Source: Clostridia bacterium (GTDB taxonomy: Bacteria > Bacillota > Clostridia > Christensenellales > Aristaeellaceae). Taken from it: a DNA stretch of 38,637 bases. Below the pieces are notes generated by a model that worked only from the letters and a program-made list of their open reading frames with translations, did not search any database and had not been told where the DNA came from. The stretch covers positions 1 to 38,637 of the forward strand of contig JAFXBE010000042.1 of the NCBI GenBank assembly GCA_017516765.1, written 5' to 3'. Below are positions 24,080-33,017 of the stretch, piece by piece (the first letter of the stretch is position 1; every line of letters starts with the position of its first letter). The position numbers and the translations under genes were made by a program.

Positions 24080-25048
24080 ATGAAGAAGTTTGTTGCTCTG
24101 CTGCTGGCTGCTCTCATGGTTCTGACCGCTTGCGTCGCCATGGCCGAAGCCGATCTGATCACCGTTGGTATCGTGAACAATCCCCCCTCCGAGTCCGGCT
24201 ACCGTGAAGCCAACGTGAAGGATTTCGAGACTGTTTTCACCGCTGAGAACGGCTACGAAGCCAAGACCTACTACAGCCTGAAGAACGACGAACAGCTGGC
24301 TGCCGCCACCCAGTTCATCACCGACGGCGTGGACTACCTGCTCATCTCCGCTGCTGAGACCACCGGCTGGGACGAAGTTCTGACCGCTGCTCAGGAGAAC
24401 GGCATCGGCGTGTTCCTCTTCGACCGTATGATCGATTGCGACCCCGCTCTCTACAATGCCGCTATCGTTTCCGACATGGCCAACCAGGGCAAGCTGGCTG
24501 TTGAATGGCTGATCGCTCAGAACCTGGAAGCCTACAACATCATCCACATTCAGGGCGCTATGGGCTCCGACGCTCAGCTGGGCCGTACCGGCGCTCTGGA
24601 CGCTCAGGTCGCTGCCAACGACAACTGGAAGCTGGTCGTGCAGCAGACTGCTACCTGGGACGAGGCTGAAGCCAAGAAGATCACCGAATCCGTGATCAAC
24701 GCCAAGGAAGCCTTCAACGTCATCTATGCCGAGAACGACGGCATGGCCAAGGGCGCTGTGGCTGCTCTGGACGAGGCTGGCATCACCCACGGCAAGGACG
24801 GCGACGTGATCGTTATCGGCTTTGACTGCAACCGCTGGGCTCTTCGCGAAGTGCTCGCCGGCAACTGGAACTACGACGGTCAGTGCTCTCCCTTCCAGGC
24901 TCAGGTCATCAGCGACATGATCCAGAAGCTGGAAGCCGGCGAGACCCTCGAGCTGCCCGAAGACAAGAAGGTCATCTCTGAAGAGAAGGGCTTCGACGCT
25001 GCCACCATCACCCAGGAAGACATCGACGCTTACGGTCTGGGCGAATAA
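24080..25048 (+). CDS. Sugar ABC transporter substrate-binding protein (YtfQ-like)
   Basis: 322 residues with an N-terminal signal (MKKFVALLLAALMVLTACVAMAEA; either lipobox LTAC or cleavage after AMA). Type-I binding fold: TVGIVNNPPSESGYREANV, DYLLISAAETTGWDEVL, FDRMIDCD, IQGAMGSDAQLGRTG. The Arg, Asp and Asn positions resemble galactofuranose/ribose binders. Very strong TTAGGAGG site 8 bases before the ATG. Codon use is very regular (GCT, GTC, AAC), which suits high expression. A hairpin after the gene separates it from the ATPase gene, as is common when the binding protein is made in excess. Confidence 0.93.
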   Translation: MKKFVALLLAALMVLTACVAMAEADLITVGIVNNPPSESGYREANVKDFETVFTAENGYEAKTYYSLKNDEQLAAATQFITDGVDYLLISAAETTGWDEVLTAAQENGIGVFLFDRMIDCDPALYNAAIVSDMANQGKLAVEWLIAQNLEAYNIIHIQGAMGSDAQLGRTGALDAQVAANDNWKLVVQQTATWDEAEAKKITESVINAKEAFNVIYAENDGMAKGAVAALDEAGITHGKDGDVIVIGFDCNRWALREVLAGNWNYDGQCSPFQAQVISDMIQKLEAGETLELPEDKKVISEEKGFDAATITQEDIDAYGLGE

Positions 25049-25083
25049 TCCGGCACCAAAGCTTCGGCTTAACTGAGTAAACT

Positions 25084-25127
25084 GCGCGGTGCGGCGATGT
25101 GGAGTTGATCCGCATTCCGCACCGCGC
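25084..25127 (+). terminator. Hairpin between binding-protein and ATPase genes
   Basis: Perfect 11-bp stem GCGCGGTGCGG / CCGCACCGCGC with a 22-base loop and only TTT after it. It should stop part of the transcripts or protect the 3' end of the binding-protein mRNA. Confidence 0.6.
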
Positions 25128-25176
25128 TTTCGCAAGTTGAAACGACCTGTTTGTTGCAGGGAAGGAGGAAACGTGT

Positions 25177-26685
25177 ATGCAAAACGATATCGTTTTGTCT
25201 ATGCGCGGGATTGGCAAGACGTTTCCGGGCGTGAAGGCGCTCTCGAATGTGGACTTTACCCTGCGCAAGGGCGAGATCCATGCGCTGATGGGTGAAAACG
25301 GCGCAGGAAAATCTACGCTGATCAAGGTTTTAACCGGCGTTTATACCAAAGATGCCGGGCAGATCTTTATTGACGGCGTTGAGGGTGAGGTAAGCATCCG
25401 TTCGCCGCAGGATGCGCAGAAGGCGGGCATCAGCACGGTGTATCAGGAGATCACCCTGTGCCCCAACCTGACCGTTGCGGAAAACATGTTCATCGGCCGC
25501 GGCAACGATGTGCTGGTGGATTGGAAGGGCATGGAGAAAAAAGCGGGCGCCATTCTGGAAAATCTGGGCATTCCCGCCCGCCCCAAGCAGCAGCTGGGCA
25601 GCTGCTCGCTGGCTGTGCAGCAGATGGTCGCCATCGCCCGTGCGGTGGATATGGACTGTAAGGTGCTCATTCTGGACGAGCCCACCTCCTCTCTGGATGA
25701 CAAGGAAGTGGAAATGCTCTTCGGTCTGATGCGCGATCTGCGCAGCCGCGGTGTAGGTATTATTTTTGTTACGCACTTTTTGGAGCAGGTCTACGAGGTG
25801 AGCGACCGCATCACCGTGCTTCGCAACGGCGAGCTGGTGGGCGAGTACGAAATCGAAAATCTGCCGCAGGTAGAGCTGGTTGCCAAGATGATGGGCAAGG
25901 AGCTGGAGGAGCTGGGCGAGCTGAACCGGGAGGAAAAGCCCGAAGAGGATACCGCCGCCCCCATCTACGAAGCCCACGGCCTTTCCAGCGCAGCCTGCAC
26001 CAATCCTTTCGACTTCGCCATTCGCAAGGGCGAGGTAAACGGCTTTACGGGCCTTCTGGGCTCCGGGCGCAGCGAGAGCGTGCGCGCTATCTTTGCAGCC
26101 GACCGTGTGACCGGCGGCACCGTGACCATGAACGGCAAGACCATGAAGATCCAGAAGCCCATTCAGGCCATGAAGCAGGGCATCGGTTATCTGCCTGAGG
26201 ACCGCAAGGATGACGGCATTATTGCCGATCTTTCTGTGCGGGATAACATCATTCTGGCTTTGCAAGTAATGAAGGGCTTCTTCCGGCCCTTCTCCCAGGC
26301 GGAGGCGGAGGCCTTTGCCGATGAATACATCAAGGCGCTGGAGATCAAGACCGCTTCCAGCGAAACGCCCATCAAGAGCCTTTCCGGCGGCAACCAGCAG
26401 AAGGTGATCCTTGCCCGCTGGCTGCTCACCCACCCCAAGTACCTGATCCTGGACGAGCCTACCCGCGGCATCGACGTGGGCACCAAGACCGAGATCCAGC
26501 GTCTGGTGCGCAAGCTGGCGGAAGAGGGCATGAGCGTTACCTTTATCTCCTCTGAGATCGAGGAGATGCTCCGCACCTGCTCCCGCCTGATCGTGATGCG
26601 CGACCGGCACATCGTGGGTCAGCTGCGCGGGCAGGAGCTTACCCAGAGCAACGTGATGCGTACCATTGCGGGAGGTGCGGACTGA
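25177..26685 (+). CDS. Sugar ABC transporter double ATPase (RbsA/YtfR-like)
   Basis: 502 residues with two ABC cassettes. The first has a perfect Walker A (GENGAGKST), a weakened signature (LAVQQMVAIARA) and Walker B LILDEPTSSLDD. The second has a degenerate Walker A (GLLGSGRSE) but a full signature (LSGGNQQKVILARW) and Walker B LILDEPTRGIDVG. This asymmetry is normal for the monosaccharide (CUT2) importers. Starts at an ATG with AAGGAGG upstream. It powers the two permeases encoded directly downstream; the stop lies 1 base before the next ATG. Confidence 0.95.
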   Translation: MQNDIVLSMRGIGKTFPGVKALSNVDFTLRKGEIHALMGENGAGKSTLIKVLTGVYTKDAGQIFIDGVEGEVSIRSPQDAQKAGISTVYQEITLCPNLTVAENMFIGRGNDVLVDWKGMEKKAGAILENLGIPARPKQQLGSCSLAVQQMVAIARAVDMDCKVLILDEPTSSLDDKEVEMLFGLMRDLRSRGVGIIFVTHFLEQVYEVSDRITVLRNGELVGEYEIENLPQVELVAKMMGKELEELGELNREEKPEEDTAAPIYEAHGLSSAACTNPFDFAIRKGEVNGFTGLLGSGRSESVRAIFAADRVTGGTVTMNGKTMKIQKPIQAMKQGIGYLPEDRKDDGIIADLSVRDNIILALQVMKGFFRPFSQAEAEAFADEYIKALEIKTASSETPIKSLSGGNQQKVILARWLLTHPKYLILDEPTRGIDVGTKTEIQRLVRKLAEEGMSVTFISSEIEEMLRTCSRLIVMRDRHIVGQLRGQELTQSNVMRTIAGGAD

Positions 26686-26686
26686 T

Positions 26687-27748
26687 ATGGCACAGAAGAA
26701 ATTCAATTGGAGCAAGTATTCGCAGCTAATGCTGCCGCTTATCTCCATTCTGCTGATCGTGGTGTTCAACCTGATCCGCGACCCCAGCTTTTTCTCGGTG
26801 GAGATCGCCAAAAACAACGTGGGCAACACCGTGCTGACCGGCAACCTGATCAGCATCCTCAACGGCGCTTCCGAGCTGGCGGTACTTGCCATGGGCATGA
26901 CGCTGGTTACCGCTGCCTGTGGCGGCCAGGATATCTCTGTGGGCGCACTGGCGGCCATTGCGGGCAGTATGTTCGTAAAGGTGCTGCGCTCCGGTGAGAT
27001 CACTGTTGGTTCGATCATTCTGGCTTTCCTGTGCTGCTGCGCTATTGCCATCGTGTTCGGCGCATTCAACGGCACGCTGGTTTCCGTTTTCAAGATCCAA
27101 CCCATGATCGCGACGCTGGTGCTGTTCACCTGCGGCCGCTCCATTGCGTACTGGATCAACGGCGGCGCTACTCCCACCGTGGAAAGCCCGCTGATCAACG
27201 CCATCGGCAGCTTCATCCCCGGTGTGCCGATCCCCACCCCGATCATCATCGTTGCCATCTGCGGCATTCTGTTTGCCCTGCTGCTCAAGTTCACCACGCT
27301 GGGGCTGTACACCCAGACGGTGGGCATCAACCAGCGGGCTGCCCGGCTCAACGGCATCAACACCACGCTGATCAAGCTGCTCAGTTTTATGATCCTTGGC
27401 GTGTGCTGCGCTGTGGCGGGCTGCATCGGCGTGAGCCGTCTGGGACTCATCAACCATGAGACCTTGCTTCTGGAAATCGAAATGGACGCCATCCTTGCGG
27501 TGGCCATCGGCGGCAATGCGCTGGGCGGCGGCAAGTTCAAGGTCTCCAGCTCGGTGCTGGGCGCATACGCCATTCAGGCGCTCACCATCACCCTCTACGC
27601 CATGAAGGTGCCTTCCACGGCGGTGAAGGCGTACAAGGCCATCGTGATCATCCTGATCGTGGTGATCGGTTCGCCGGTGGTGAAGGCGTACTTCTCCCGC
27701 CTGTGGGCACGGCTGAAGAAGAGCGGAAAAGGAATGGAGGCGGTGTAA
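26687..27748 (+). CDS. Sugar ABC transporter permease 1 (YtfT-like)
   Basis: 353 residues with about ten hydrophobic helices. The family motif GMTLVTAACGGQDISVGALAA is present, as is IGGNALGGGKFKV near the C-terminus. The ATG used here is 11 bases after GGGAGG; a longer frame starts inside the ATPase gene and is not needed. Pairs with the second permease to form a CUT2-type channel with the double ATPase. Confidence 0.93.
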   Translation: MAQKKFNWSKYSQLMLPLISILLIVVFNLIRDPSFFSVEIAKNNVGNTVLTGNLISILNGASELAVLAMGMTLVTAACGGQDISVGALAAIAGSMFVKVLRSGEITVGSIILAFLCCCAIAIVFGAFNGTLVSVFKIQPMIATLVLFTCGRSIAYWINGGATPTVESPLINAIGSFIPGVPIPTPIIIVAICGILFALLLKFTTLGLYTQTVGINQRAARLNGINTTLIKLLSFMILGVCCAVAGCIGVSRLGLINHETLLLEIEMDAILAVAIGGNALGGGKFKVSSSVLGAYAIQALTITLYAMKVPSTAVKAYKAIVIILIVVIGSPVVKAYFSRLWARLKKSGKGMEAV

Positions 27749-28804
27749 ATGATGCGCAACAACAATCTGAAACGCCGGGAGCCGCTTACCGATACCCAGC
27801 TGCTTCTGACCATTACCATCTGTATTTTCTTTGCCATGTACGGGCTTGCCATGCTGGTGTGGGGCGGCGGCTTCCTGCGCTTCCAGCAGGTGTTTGACAT
27901 GCTCAACAACAACGCTGCGCTGATCATTGTTGCCTGCGGGCTGACCATCGTTATGATCGGCGGGGGCATCGACATCTCCGTTGGCGGCGTTACCGCTCTG
28001 GTGGTGATGAGCTGCATTGTACACATGAACAACGGCGGCAGCATCGTTACCGCTGCGCTGCTGGCTGTGGGCATCGGCCTGTGCTTCGGTCTGGTGCATG
28101 GCTTCCTGATCTCCTATCTGGAGATCCAGCCCTTCATCATCACACTGGCGGGTATGTTCTTTGCCCGCGGCATGACCACCATCGTCAGCCTTGAGCCCCA
28201 GAAGATCGCCCATGAGGGCTTCAAGGCACTGATGAAGACCAAGATCGAGATCCCGTGGCTGGGCTATGTTGCCAAGAAGGGCAACCTGATCCCCGCCCGT
28301 ATGGAGATCGGCGTGGTGGTGGCGCTGGTGGTGCTGATCGTGGTCTTCATCATGCTCAAGAAGACCCGTCTGGGACGCGGCTTCTATGCCATCGGCGGCA
28401 ACAGCCAGAGCGCGCTGATGCTGGGCGTGAACGTGAAGCGCACCCGGTTCCTTTCCTACCTGATCAGCGGTCTGCTGAGCGGTATCGCGGGCTTCGTGTT
28501 CATGATGCACACCGGCGCAGGCAATGCCACCAATGCCGCCGGCGCGGAAATGAACGCCATCGCCTCTGCCATTATCGGCGGTACGCTGCTCAGCGGCGGC
28601 GTGGGCAATGTGATCGGCACCTTCTTCGGCGTGCTGACCCTGACCACCATCAAGGCCATCGTTACCACCTCGGGTCTGCGGGATCCCTGGTGGCAGTCGA
28701 TCACCACGGGCGCGATGCTGTGCTTCTTCATTCTGCTGCAGAGCGTTGTGCTGAGCCAGCGCGCCAAGAAGAAGGCCAAGGCAAAGGAACTGCTCAAGGA
28801 ATGA
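27749..28804 (+). CDS. Sugar ABC transporter permease 2 (YjfF-like)
   Basis: 351 residues, about ten helices. The signature GLTIVMIGGGIDISVGGV is in the N-terminal half and AIIGGTLLSGGVGNVIGT in the C-terminal half, typical of CUT2 permeases. The first ATG directly follows the TAA of permease 1; a second ATG lies one codon later. GGAATGGAGG in the end of permease 1 is the ribosome site. Last gene of the importer operon; two hairpins follow. Two different permeases plus a YtfQ-like binder match the galactofuranose-type layout. Confidence 0.93.
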   Translation: MMRNNNLKRREPLTDTQLLLTITICIFFAMYGLAMLVWGGGFLRFQQVFDMLNNNAALIIVACGLTIVMIGGGIDISVGGVTALVVMSCIVHMNNGGSIVTAALLAVGIGLCFGLVHGFLISYLEIQPFIITLAGMFFARGMTTIVSLEPQKIAHEGFKALMKTKIEIPWLGYVAKKGNLIPARMEIGVVVALVVLIVVFIMLKKTRLGRGFYAIGGNSQSALMLGVNVKRTRFLSYLISGLLSGIAGFVFMMHTGAGNATNAAGAEMNAIASAIIGGTLLSGGVGNVIGTFFGVLTLTTIKAIVTTSGLRDPWWQSITTGAMLCFFILLQSVVLSQRAKKKAKAKELLKE

Positions 28805-28884
28805 CGGATACACTCTGCCTGACGATGTAATCTGCGCTGTGTAAACAGTTTCTTCCTCCTTAAAAAAGCCCCAGCAGCTTTTCG

Positions 28885-28914
28885 CCCCCGGTGCCGTGCC
28901 GGGGGTGTTTTTGT
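28885..28914 (+). terminator. Importer operon terminator
   Basis: Stem CCCCCGG / CCGGGGG with a 7-base loop followed by TGTTTTTGTG. Confidence 0.85.
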
Positions 28915-28922
28915 GTGCAGAA

Positions 28923-28951
28923 AAGCGGCTTTCCCGGTGGGAAAGCCGCTT
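28923..28951. terminator. Bidirectional hairpin, terminator of the Gfo/Idh gene
   Basis: Perfect 13-bp stem AAGCGGCTTTCCC / GGGAAAGCCGCTT with a 3-base loop, 47 bases downstream of the minus-strand oxidoreductase stop. A-rich on the left, so the minus-strand transcript ends in T residues. Confidence 0.75.
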
Positions 28952-28997
28952 GTTTGATCGGAATTTGTGGGCTGCAGGAGCGTTCACAACTGTTCTG

Positions 28998-30182
28998 TTA
29001 ATCCACCAGCGAAAGCTCTGCGTCGGCACGTGCGCCGCCGCCCCACATGGTGGAGTAGATGCCTGCCTTCAGCGGCGGGCAGGTGAAGGTGGAGGTCATG
29101 GTGTAAACGCCGCCGGTGCGGGCGGTTTCGTCCAGCCCGTGGAGCACCTCCAGACCGTGCAGCCCCATCTCCTTGCTGAGCCGGTTGGGGCGTCCCTTGC
29201 GGATGGCCCATGCCAGCTCTGCCACGCCGATGCCCCGGTTGCCGTAGCCCCGCTCAAAATCGGTGGCATCGTCCAGAACGCAGCTGCCGTTGTAGCCGTG
29301 GGTGAGGGGCAGATCGCAGGGCGGGCTTTCGGGCTTGATGAGCCGAACCGGATCGCCGAAACGGTTGGGATCGCCCAGTTCCAGAATGCCGGCGGTGCCG
29401 TAGATGCGGAAGGTGGAGCACTCTGCGCCGATGGTGTTGCCGTCGAAATGCAGCATGCCCAGCGCGCCCCGCTCAAAGCGCAGCGAACCGGTGACCAGAT
29501 TGTTCCCGGGGATCTGCCAGCCCTCGGGATCGTCCTTGTTGAAAAGGAACTGCCGTTGACGGGCGGGTGCGGGGGCGGCGAAGCCGGTCACCTGCGCCAC
29601 GGGGCCAAGGATGCACAGCAGCGCCTGAATGTAATAGATGCCCACATCGTAGGGCAGGCTGCCGCCTTCGCTGCGCAGGAAGCGGAAACGCTCCGCATTC
29701 AGGTTCTGATCCCGGTTAATGGAAACGATGCAGGAGGTAACCTCGCCGATCAGCCCGTGATCCACAGCCCAGCGGGCGGTCTGGATGCTGGCCCCCAGCG
29801 CGGTATCGGGGGCAACAGCCAGATACAGTCCCTTTTCGTTGGCGATATCGACCAGCTCCTGCGCCTGCTCCAGACGGGCGGTCATGGTCTTTTCGGTGTA
29901 GACGTGCTTACCGGCCAGCAGCAGCTGACGGATTACATCGTAATGGGCAGATGCGGCGGTCAGGTTGATGACCAGCTCAATCTCCGGGTCGGCCAGGATC
30001 TCTTCCAGCGTCATCACCCGGGGCACGCCGTATTTCCGGGCGGCTTCCTGCGCCAGCTCGGGCACCAGATCGCACACCGCCACCACATCCAGAATGGTGA
30101 ACAGGCGGGTCATGTTGCGCAGATAGACCTGCGAGATGATGCCGCAACCCACCACAGCCGTTTTGACAGGTTTGGTCTGCAT
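28998..30182 (-). CDS. Gfo/Idh/MocA-family oxidoreductase
   Basis: 394 residues. The N-terminal Rossmann NAD(P) site is KTAVVGCGIISQVYL (GxGxxx(x)). The family's EKP-like catalytic motif reads YTEKTMT, with the Lys kept but Pro replaced by Thr. The second half has the β-sheet domain with GGSLPYDVGIYYIQALL, where D and Y/H are in the substrate-site region. It should oxidise or reduce a sugar or sugar acid. ATG start with AAAGGGG 11 bases upstream. It follows a VOC gene by 19 bases on the same strand. A role downstream of the sugar importer is inferred from position. Confidence 0.9.
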   Translation of the reverse strand: MQTKPVKTAVVGCGIISQVYLRNMTRLFTILDVVAVCDLVPELAQEAARKYGVPRVMTLEEILADPEIELVINLTAASAHYDVIRQLLLAGKHVYTEKTMTARLEQAQELVDIANEKGLYLAVAPDTALGASIQTARWAVDHGLIGEVTSCIVSINRDQNLNAERFRFLRSEGGSLPYDVGIYYIQALLCILGPVAQVTGFAAPAPARQRQFLFNKDDPEGWQIPGNNLVTGSLRFERGALGMLHFDGNTIGAECSTFRIYGTAGILELGDPNRFGDPVRLIKPESPPCDLPLTHGYNGSCVLDDATDFERGYGNRGIGVAELAWAIRKGRPNRLSKEMGLHGLEVLHGLDETARTGGVYTMTSTFTCPPLKAGIYSTMWGGGARADAELSLVD

Positions 30183-30201
30183 GGATGAAAAACCCCTTTC
30201 G

Positions 30202-30660
30202 TTAATAGCTTTCCAAAGTCTCGATAAAGCACTTCAGGGTCTCGGTGGCATCGAAATAGGCATATTCGCCGCCGCCGTCGCCGTACTTGCCTCGCTGGGT
30301 GCAGGGGAAGCCCATGGCCTCGCAGGCGACGACCTTTTCGTCGGTGCCTTTTACGCCGAAGGCGATGTGGTGGATGCCCTCGCCGCGGTTGTCGAGGAAA
30401 TCCTGCCAGGTGCTTTTGGCGCCGTTGGGCTGGATCAGCTCCAGCTGGATGTTTTCCAGATCGAAAAACGCCATCCGGCAATTGGCATCGGGTGCGGGCT
30501 GACCGTTCACCGTGGTCTGGGTGATGGCGAAATCGCCGCCGTTTACCGTGGGGGGCACGGGAATGCCCAGAAATTCTGCCAGCTTTACCTTGGTGGTTTC
30601 GATATCGCGCACGATAAAGCCGATCTGGGATACGCGAAGGGTGCCGAGGGGACCTGCCAT
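30202..30660 (-). CDS. VOC-family protein (methylmalonyl-CoA epimerase/glyoxalase-like)
   Basis: 152 residues. The N-terminal VSQIGFIVRDIETTKVKLAEFLG and C-terminal EGIHHIAFGVKG with YFDATETLKCFIE are typical of a two-βαβββ VOC domain. Metal-binding His (GIHHIAF) and Glu (IQLELIQ, FIETLE) are plausible. It differs from the VOC gene at 3840 and more resembles the epimerase group. Start ATG with GAAGG upstream; first gene of the pair with the oxidoreductase, promoter just before. Sugar or keto-acid isomerisation is possible but not shown. Confidence 0.85.
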   Translation of the reverse strand: MAGPLGTLRVSQIGFIVRDIETTKVKLAEFLGIPVPPTVNGGDFAITQTTVNGQPAPDANCRMAFFDLENIQLELIQPNGAKSTWQDFLDNRGEGIHHIAFGVKGTDEKVVACEAMGFPCTQRGKYGDGGGEYAYFDATETLKCFIETLESY

Positions 30661-30727
30661 AGGGATACCTTCTTTCTTGGCGGAGTATTTGGTTTTCGGG
30701 GGATCGTCTCCGTTTGTGGTTATTGAT

Positions 30728-30755
30728 ATTATACCGATTTTTGTGGGAAAGTAAA
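30728..30755 (-). promoter_or_regulatory. σA promoter for the VOC/oxidoreductase pair
   Basis: Minus strand: TTTACT, 16 bases, TATAAT. A leader of about 60 bases precedes the ATG. Confidence 0.6.
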
Positions 30756-30789
30756 GAAGGGAAGCGGGCGTGGCGGCAGCGGGCGGGGC

Positions 30790-30825
30790 AAAGAAAACAC
30801 CCGGCTGCGCTGTGCGGCCGGGTGT
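30790..30825 (-). terminator. Terminator of the CE1-like esterase gene
   Basis: Minus strand: ACACCCGGC / GCCGGGTGT stem followed by TTTCTTT, 10 bases after the esterase stop. Confidence 0.85.
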
Positions 30826-30834
30826 GGGAGAGGA

Positions 30835-31692
30835 TCAATCCTTGAAAAGGTTTTTGCCGAAGTTGTACAGACCGTTCATCCACACGGTAAAGTTGTGAGC
30901 ACCGGGGGTCTCGTAGTACACATGCTCTGTGCCGTTGGCGGTAAGGGTATCGGAATAGGTCTTGGGCCAGGGGGCGACCACATCGTCGGTCAGCCCGTGC
31001 ACGATCATGATGAAGGTGTCATACCCTTCGGCAGCCTTGAAGCCGTCGGTGGGGAAGAGACCTTTTTCCACCGCATAGGGCAGCGCGCCGGGGGCGGGGG
31101 CAAAGGCGCCCACATAGCCGAAGGTCTCCGGCAGGGAAAGCCCCACATACAGCGCCTCGCGTCCGCCCATGGACAGACCGGCCACAGCAGTGTTCTCCCG
31201 TCCGGGAGCGAGGCTGTAGTTTTCCCGCAGCCAGGGCAGCAGATCGTCCCGGATGTCGTTGAGGCAATTATCGAAAGCGGCGAAGGTCTCGGGGCTGTAG
31301 AACCCGGCGGGCGGAGCATCCTTGTGGAAGGCCTTGATATCGGGGGTGACGATGATCATCTCTTTGGTTTCGCCCGCAGCGATCAGGTTGCCGATGATGA
31401 TCTCCGGCACGCCGCCCATCCATTCCTTATGGTCGCCGCCGATGCCGTGCAGGAGCAGCAGCAGGGGATAGGCCTTGCTTTCGTCGTAATCGGCTGGTAG
31501 GTACACATTGCACTTGCGATCCATCCCGCAGGTGGAGGAGTAGTAGGTAACGGTTTTGGGCACGGCGTAGGCAACGCCGTCCTGCCGCCGGTTGAAGTCG
31601 GGCACGGGCTGATAGGGATCCTCCCCGGCAAGGGCGGGGGCGGTGCAGAGGGTAAACAGCAGAACAAGAAGCAGAAGACGGGAAATGCGCAT
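30835..31692 (-). CDS. Secreted CE1-like carbohydrate esterase
   Basis: 285 residues with a signal peptide cut near ALA-GE. An N-terminal stretch KCNVYLPADYDESKAYPLLLLLHG and the nucleophile elbow GLSMGG (S174) match the feruloyl/acetyl-xylan esterase (CE1, esterase D-like) group. H266 in GAHNFTVW completes the triad, with an Asp in HGLTDDVV. Secreted esterases of this type remove acetyl or ferulate groups from xylan. ATG start with AAAGGAGG upstream, own promoter and own terminator. It suits the nearby CE15 and GH3 genes. Confidence 0.88.
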   Translation of the reverse strand: MRISRLLLLVLLFTLCTAPALAGEDPYQPVPDFNRRQDGVAYAVPKTVTYYSSTCGMDRKCNVYLPADYDESKAYPLLLLLHGIGGDHKEWMGGVPEIIIGNLIAAGETKEMIIVTPDIKAFHKDAPPAGFYSPETFAAFDNCLNDIRDDLLPWLRENYSLAPGRENTAVAGLSMGGREALYVGLSLPETFGYVGAFAPAPGALPYAVEKGLFPTDGFKAAEGYDTFIMIVHGLTDDVVAPWPKTYSDTLTANGTEHVYYETPGAHNFTVWMNGLYNFGKNLFKD

Positions 31693-31727
31693 AAGGCAAC
31701 CTCCTTTATGGTGAGGGGTATGGAATC

Positions 31728-31757
31728 AGTATAGGGCAGGCGGGGGAGACAACACAA
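31728..31757 (-). promoter_or_regulatory. σA promoter for the CE1-like esterase
   Basis: Minus strand: TTGTGT, 18 bases, TATACT, about 36 bases before the ATG. Confidence 0.55.
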
Positions 31758-31906
31758 TGCAGCCCTGTGCCAAAGATGGGACAAAAGTGCTTCGGTCGGA
31801 CAAAAATTCGGAATGGATGGATGGGAACCGCAGAACGGGGACAATTGCTGCCGGGGTTTGAAATTTACCGCCCGGCAGGTGAAAAGAACTTGTAACCCTG
31901 CGGCAT

Positions 31907-31937
31907 TTGTGGTACTTTCTTCTGTGGTGGCTATACT
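31907..31937 (+). promoter_or_regulatory. Probable promoter for the TPR/PP2C pair
   Basis: TTGTGG, 19 bases, TATACT. The spacing is longer than ideal. An inverted repeat GCCGGG...CCCGGC (about 31850-31876) lies upstream. Nothing else is readable in this 275-base gap. Confidence 0.4.
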
Positions 31938-31967
31938 GTTTTCGACGATGGAAACGGGAGGAAGAAG

Positions 31968-33017
31968 ATGGAACACAAGCAAACGCTCACCCTTGAGCAA
32001 TTGATCGCGCTGATGGACAACAACGGCGACTGTACCCGCCGGTTTGAGGAGGAGCTTTCTCACTTTGTGGAGGAGATGGGCGACCCGGATGCGCTGGAAG
32101 CGTTGATGAAGGCGGAGGATCTGAACACCCGTTATTTGGGTTTTTACGGTCTGTTTATCTACTGCCGCCGTCTGATGCAGTACGACCAGCTGCAGATGCT
32201 GTTTGACCGGCATACGGCGACGTTTTCCGGTTTTATCAGCTTCGGACATCTGCAGACCATGTATTATATCGATTCCGGCGAGGATTTTTCCGCCGCCGAG
32301 CTGAAGGAGCATCTGGCGAAGGCCGCCGGTGTGGCGGAACAATACCGCCGACTGGATCTGCGCGGGCAGGAGGTTAATCTGGCAGGGGTGCAGCATGCCT
32401 TTGCCGATCTGCTTATTACCAGCTGCGAACGGGATGAGGAAAACTGCGGGGAACTGCTGGATGAGTGGGGGCGCAAGGCCGAACGGGCGTTGGAGGAAGC
32501 CATTAAGCTGTCCCATGGATATGCGAAGTACTACTGCACCAAAGGCAGATTGCAGGCGCTCAGGCATGAGTACGATCAGGCAGTGGCTTCGGTGCGCAAA
32601 GCCATTTCGCTGGAGCCGCCCAAGAAGGATGCCAACCGCTATTCCCTGCGCATTATGCAGTACCAGTCCCATCTGGTGCGTATTCAGACCCGCAGCGAGA
32701 CCTACCGGCTCAAGGAGCAACAGCAGCGCATGACAGGCGAGGTGGAGCGCATCCGCGGGGCATTGCTGGGTAATGTGGAGATCATTGCGTTCTTCTCCGG
32801 TATTATCAGCTTTGTGGTCGCCAGCCTGAATCTGGTGGAAGCCTATGCACCGGCGCAGGCTGCGGGGCTTATCGTGGTGCTGTTGGGTGCGCTGCTGGTG
32901 GTATTCAACTGCTTTGCGATGCTTTTGCATATGGAGAAGCGGCCCGGAGCGGCGAGGATCATTGTTTTTGTCGTGGGGCTGATCTGCATTTTGGGAGGGC
33001 TGCTGCTTGTTCGTTAA
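31968..33017 (+). CDS. TPR-like protein with C-terminal membrane helices
   Basis: 349 residues. The first ~230 residues are all-helical with TPR-style repeats (AKYYCTKGRLQALRHEYDQAVASVRKAI at about 185-212). A coiled-coil follows (about 235-260, rich in E/Q/R), then three hydrophobic helices at about 268-287, 292-318 and 328-348. The protein thus looks like a cytoplasmic scaffold held at the membrane. ATG start with GGGAGG upstream. No family name is certain. It overlaps the PP2C-like gene by 11 bases, so the two are made together and probably act together. Confidence 0.82.
   Translation: MEHKQTLTLEQLIALMDNNGDCTRRFEEELSHFVEEMGDPDALEALMKAEDLNTRYLGFYGLFIYCRRLMQYDQLQMLFDRHTATFSGFISFGHLQTMYYIDSGEDFSAAELKEHLAKAAGVAEQYRRLDLRGQEVNLAGVQHAFADLLITSCERDEENCGELLDEWGRKAERALEEAIKLSHGYAKYYCTKGRLQALRHEYDQAVASVRKAISLEPPKKDANRYSLRIMQYQSHLVRIQTRSETYRLKEQQQRMTGEVERIRGALLGNVEIIAFFSGIISFVVASLNLVEAYAPAQAAGLIVVLLGALLVVFNCFAMLLHMEKRPGAARIIVFVVGLICILGGLLLVR

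Noticed and set aside
25330..27573. A 747-codon minus-strand frame opposite the ATPase
   Set aside because: Composition is that of an antisense frame, and both strands cannot explain the conserved ABC motifs.
26726..29029. A 767-codon minus-strand open frame opposite the ABC permeases
   Set aside because: Its translation is rich in His, Gln, Asp and Ala with no domain; it is the mirror of two clear permease genes in GC-rich codons.
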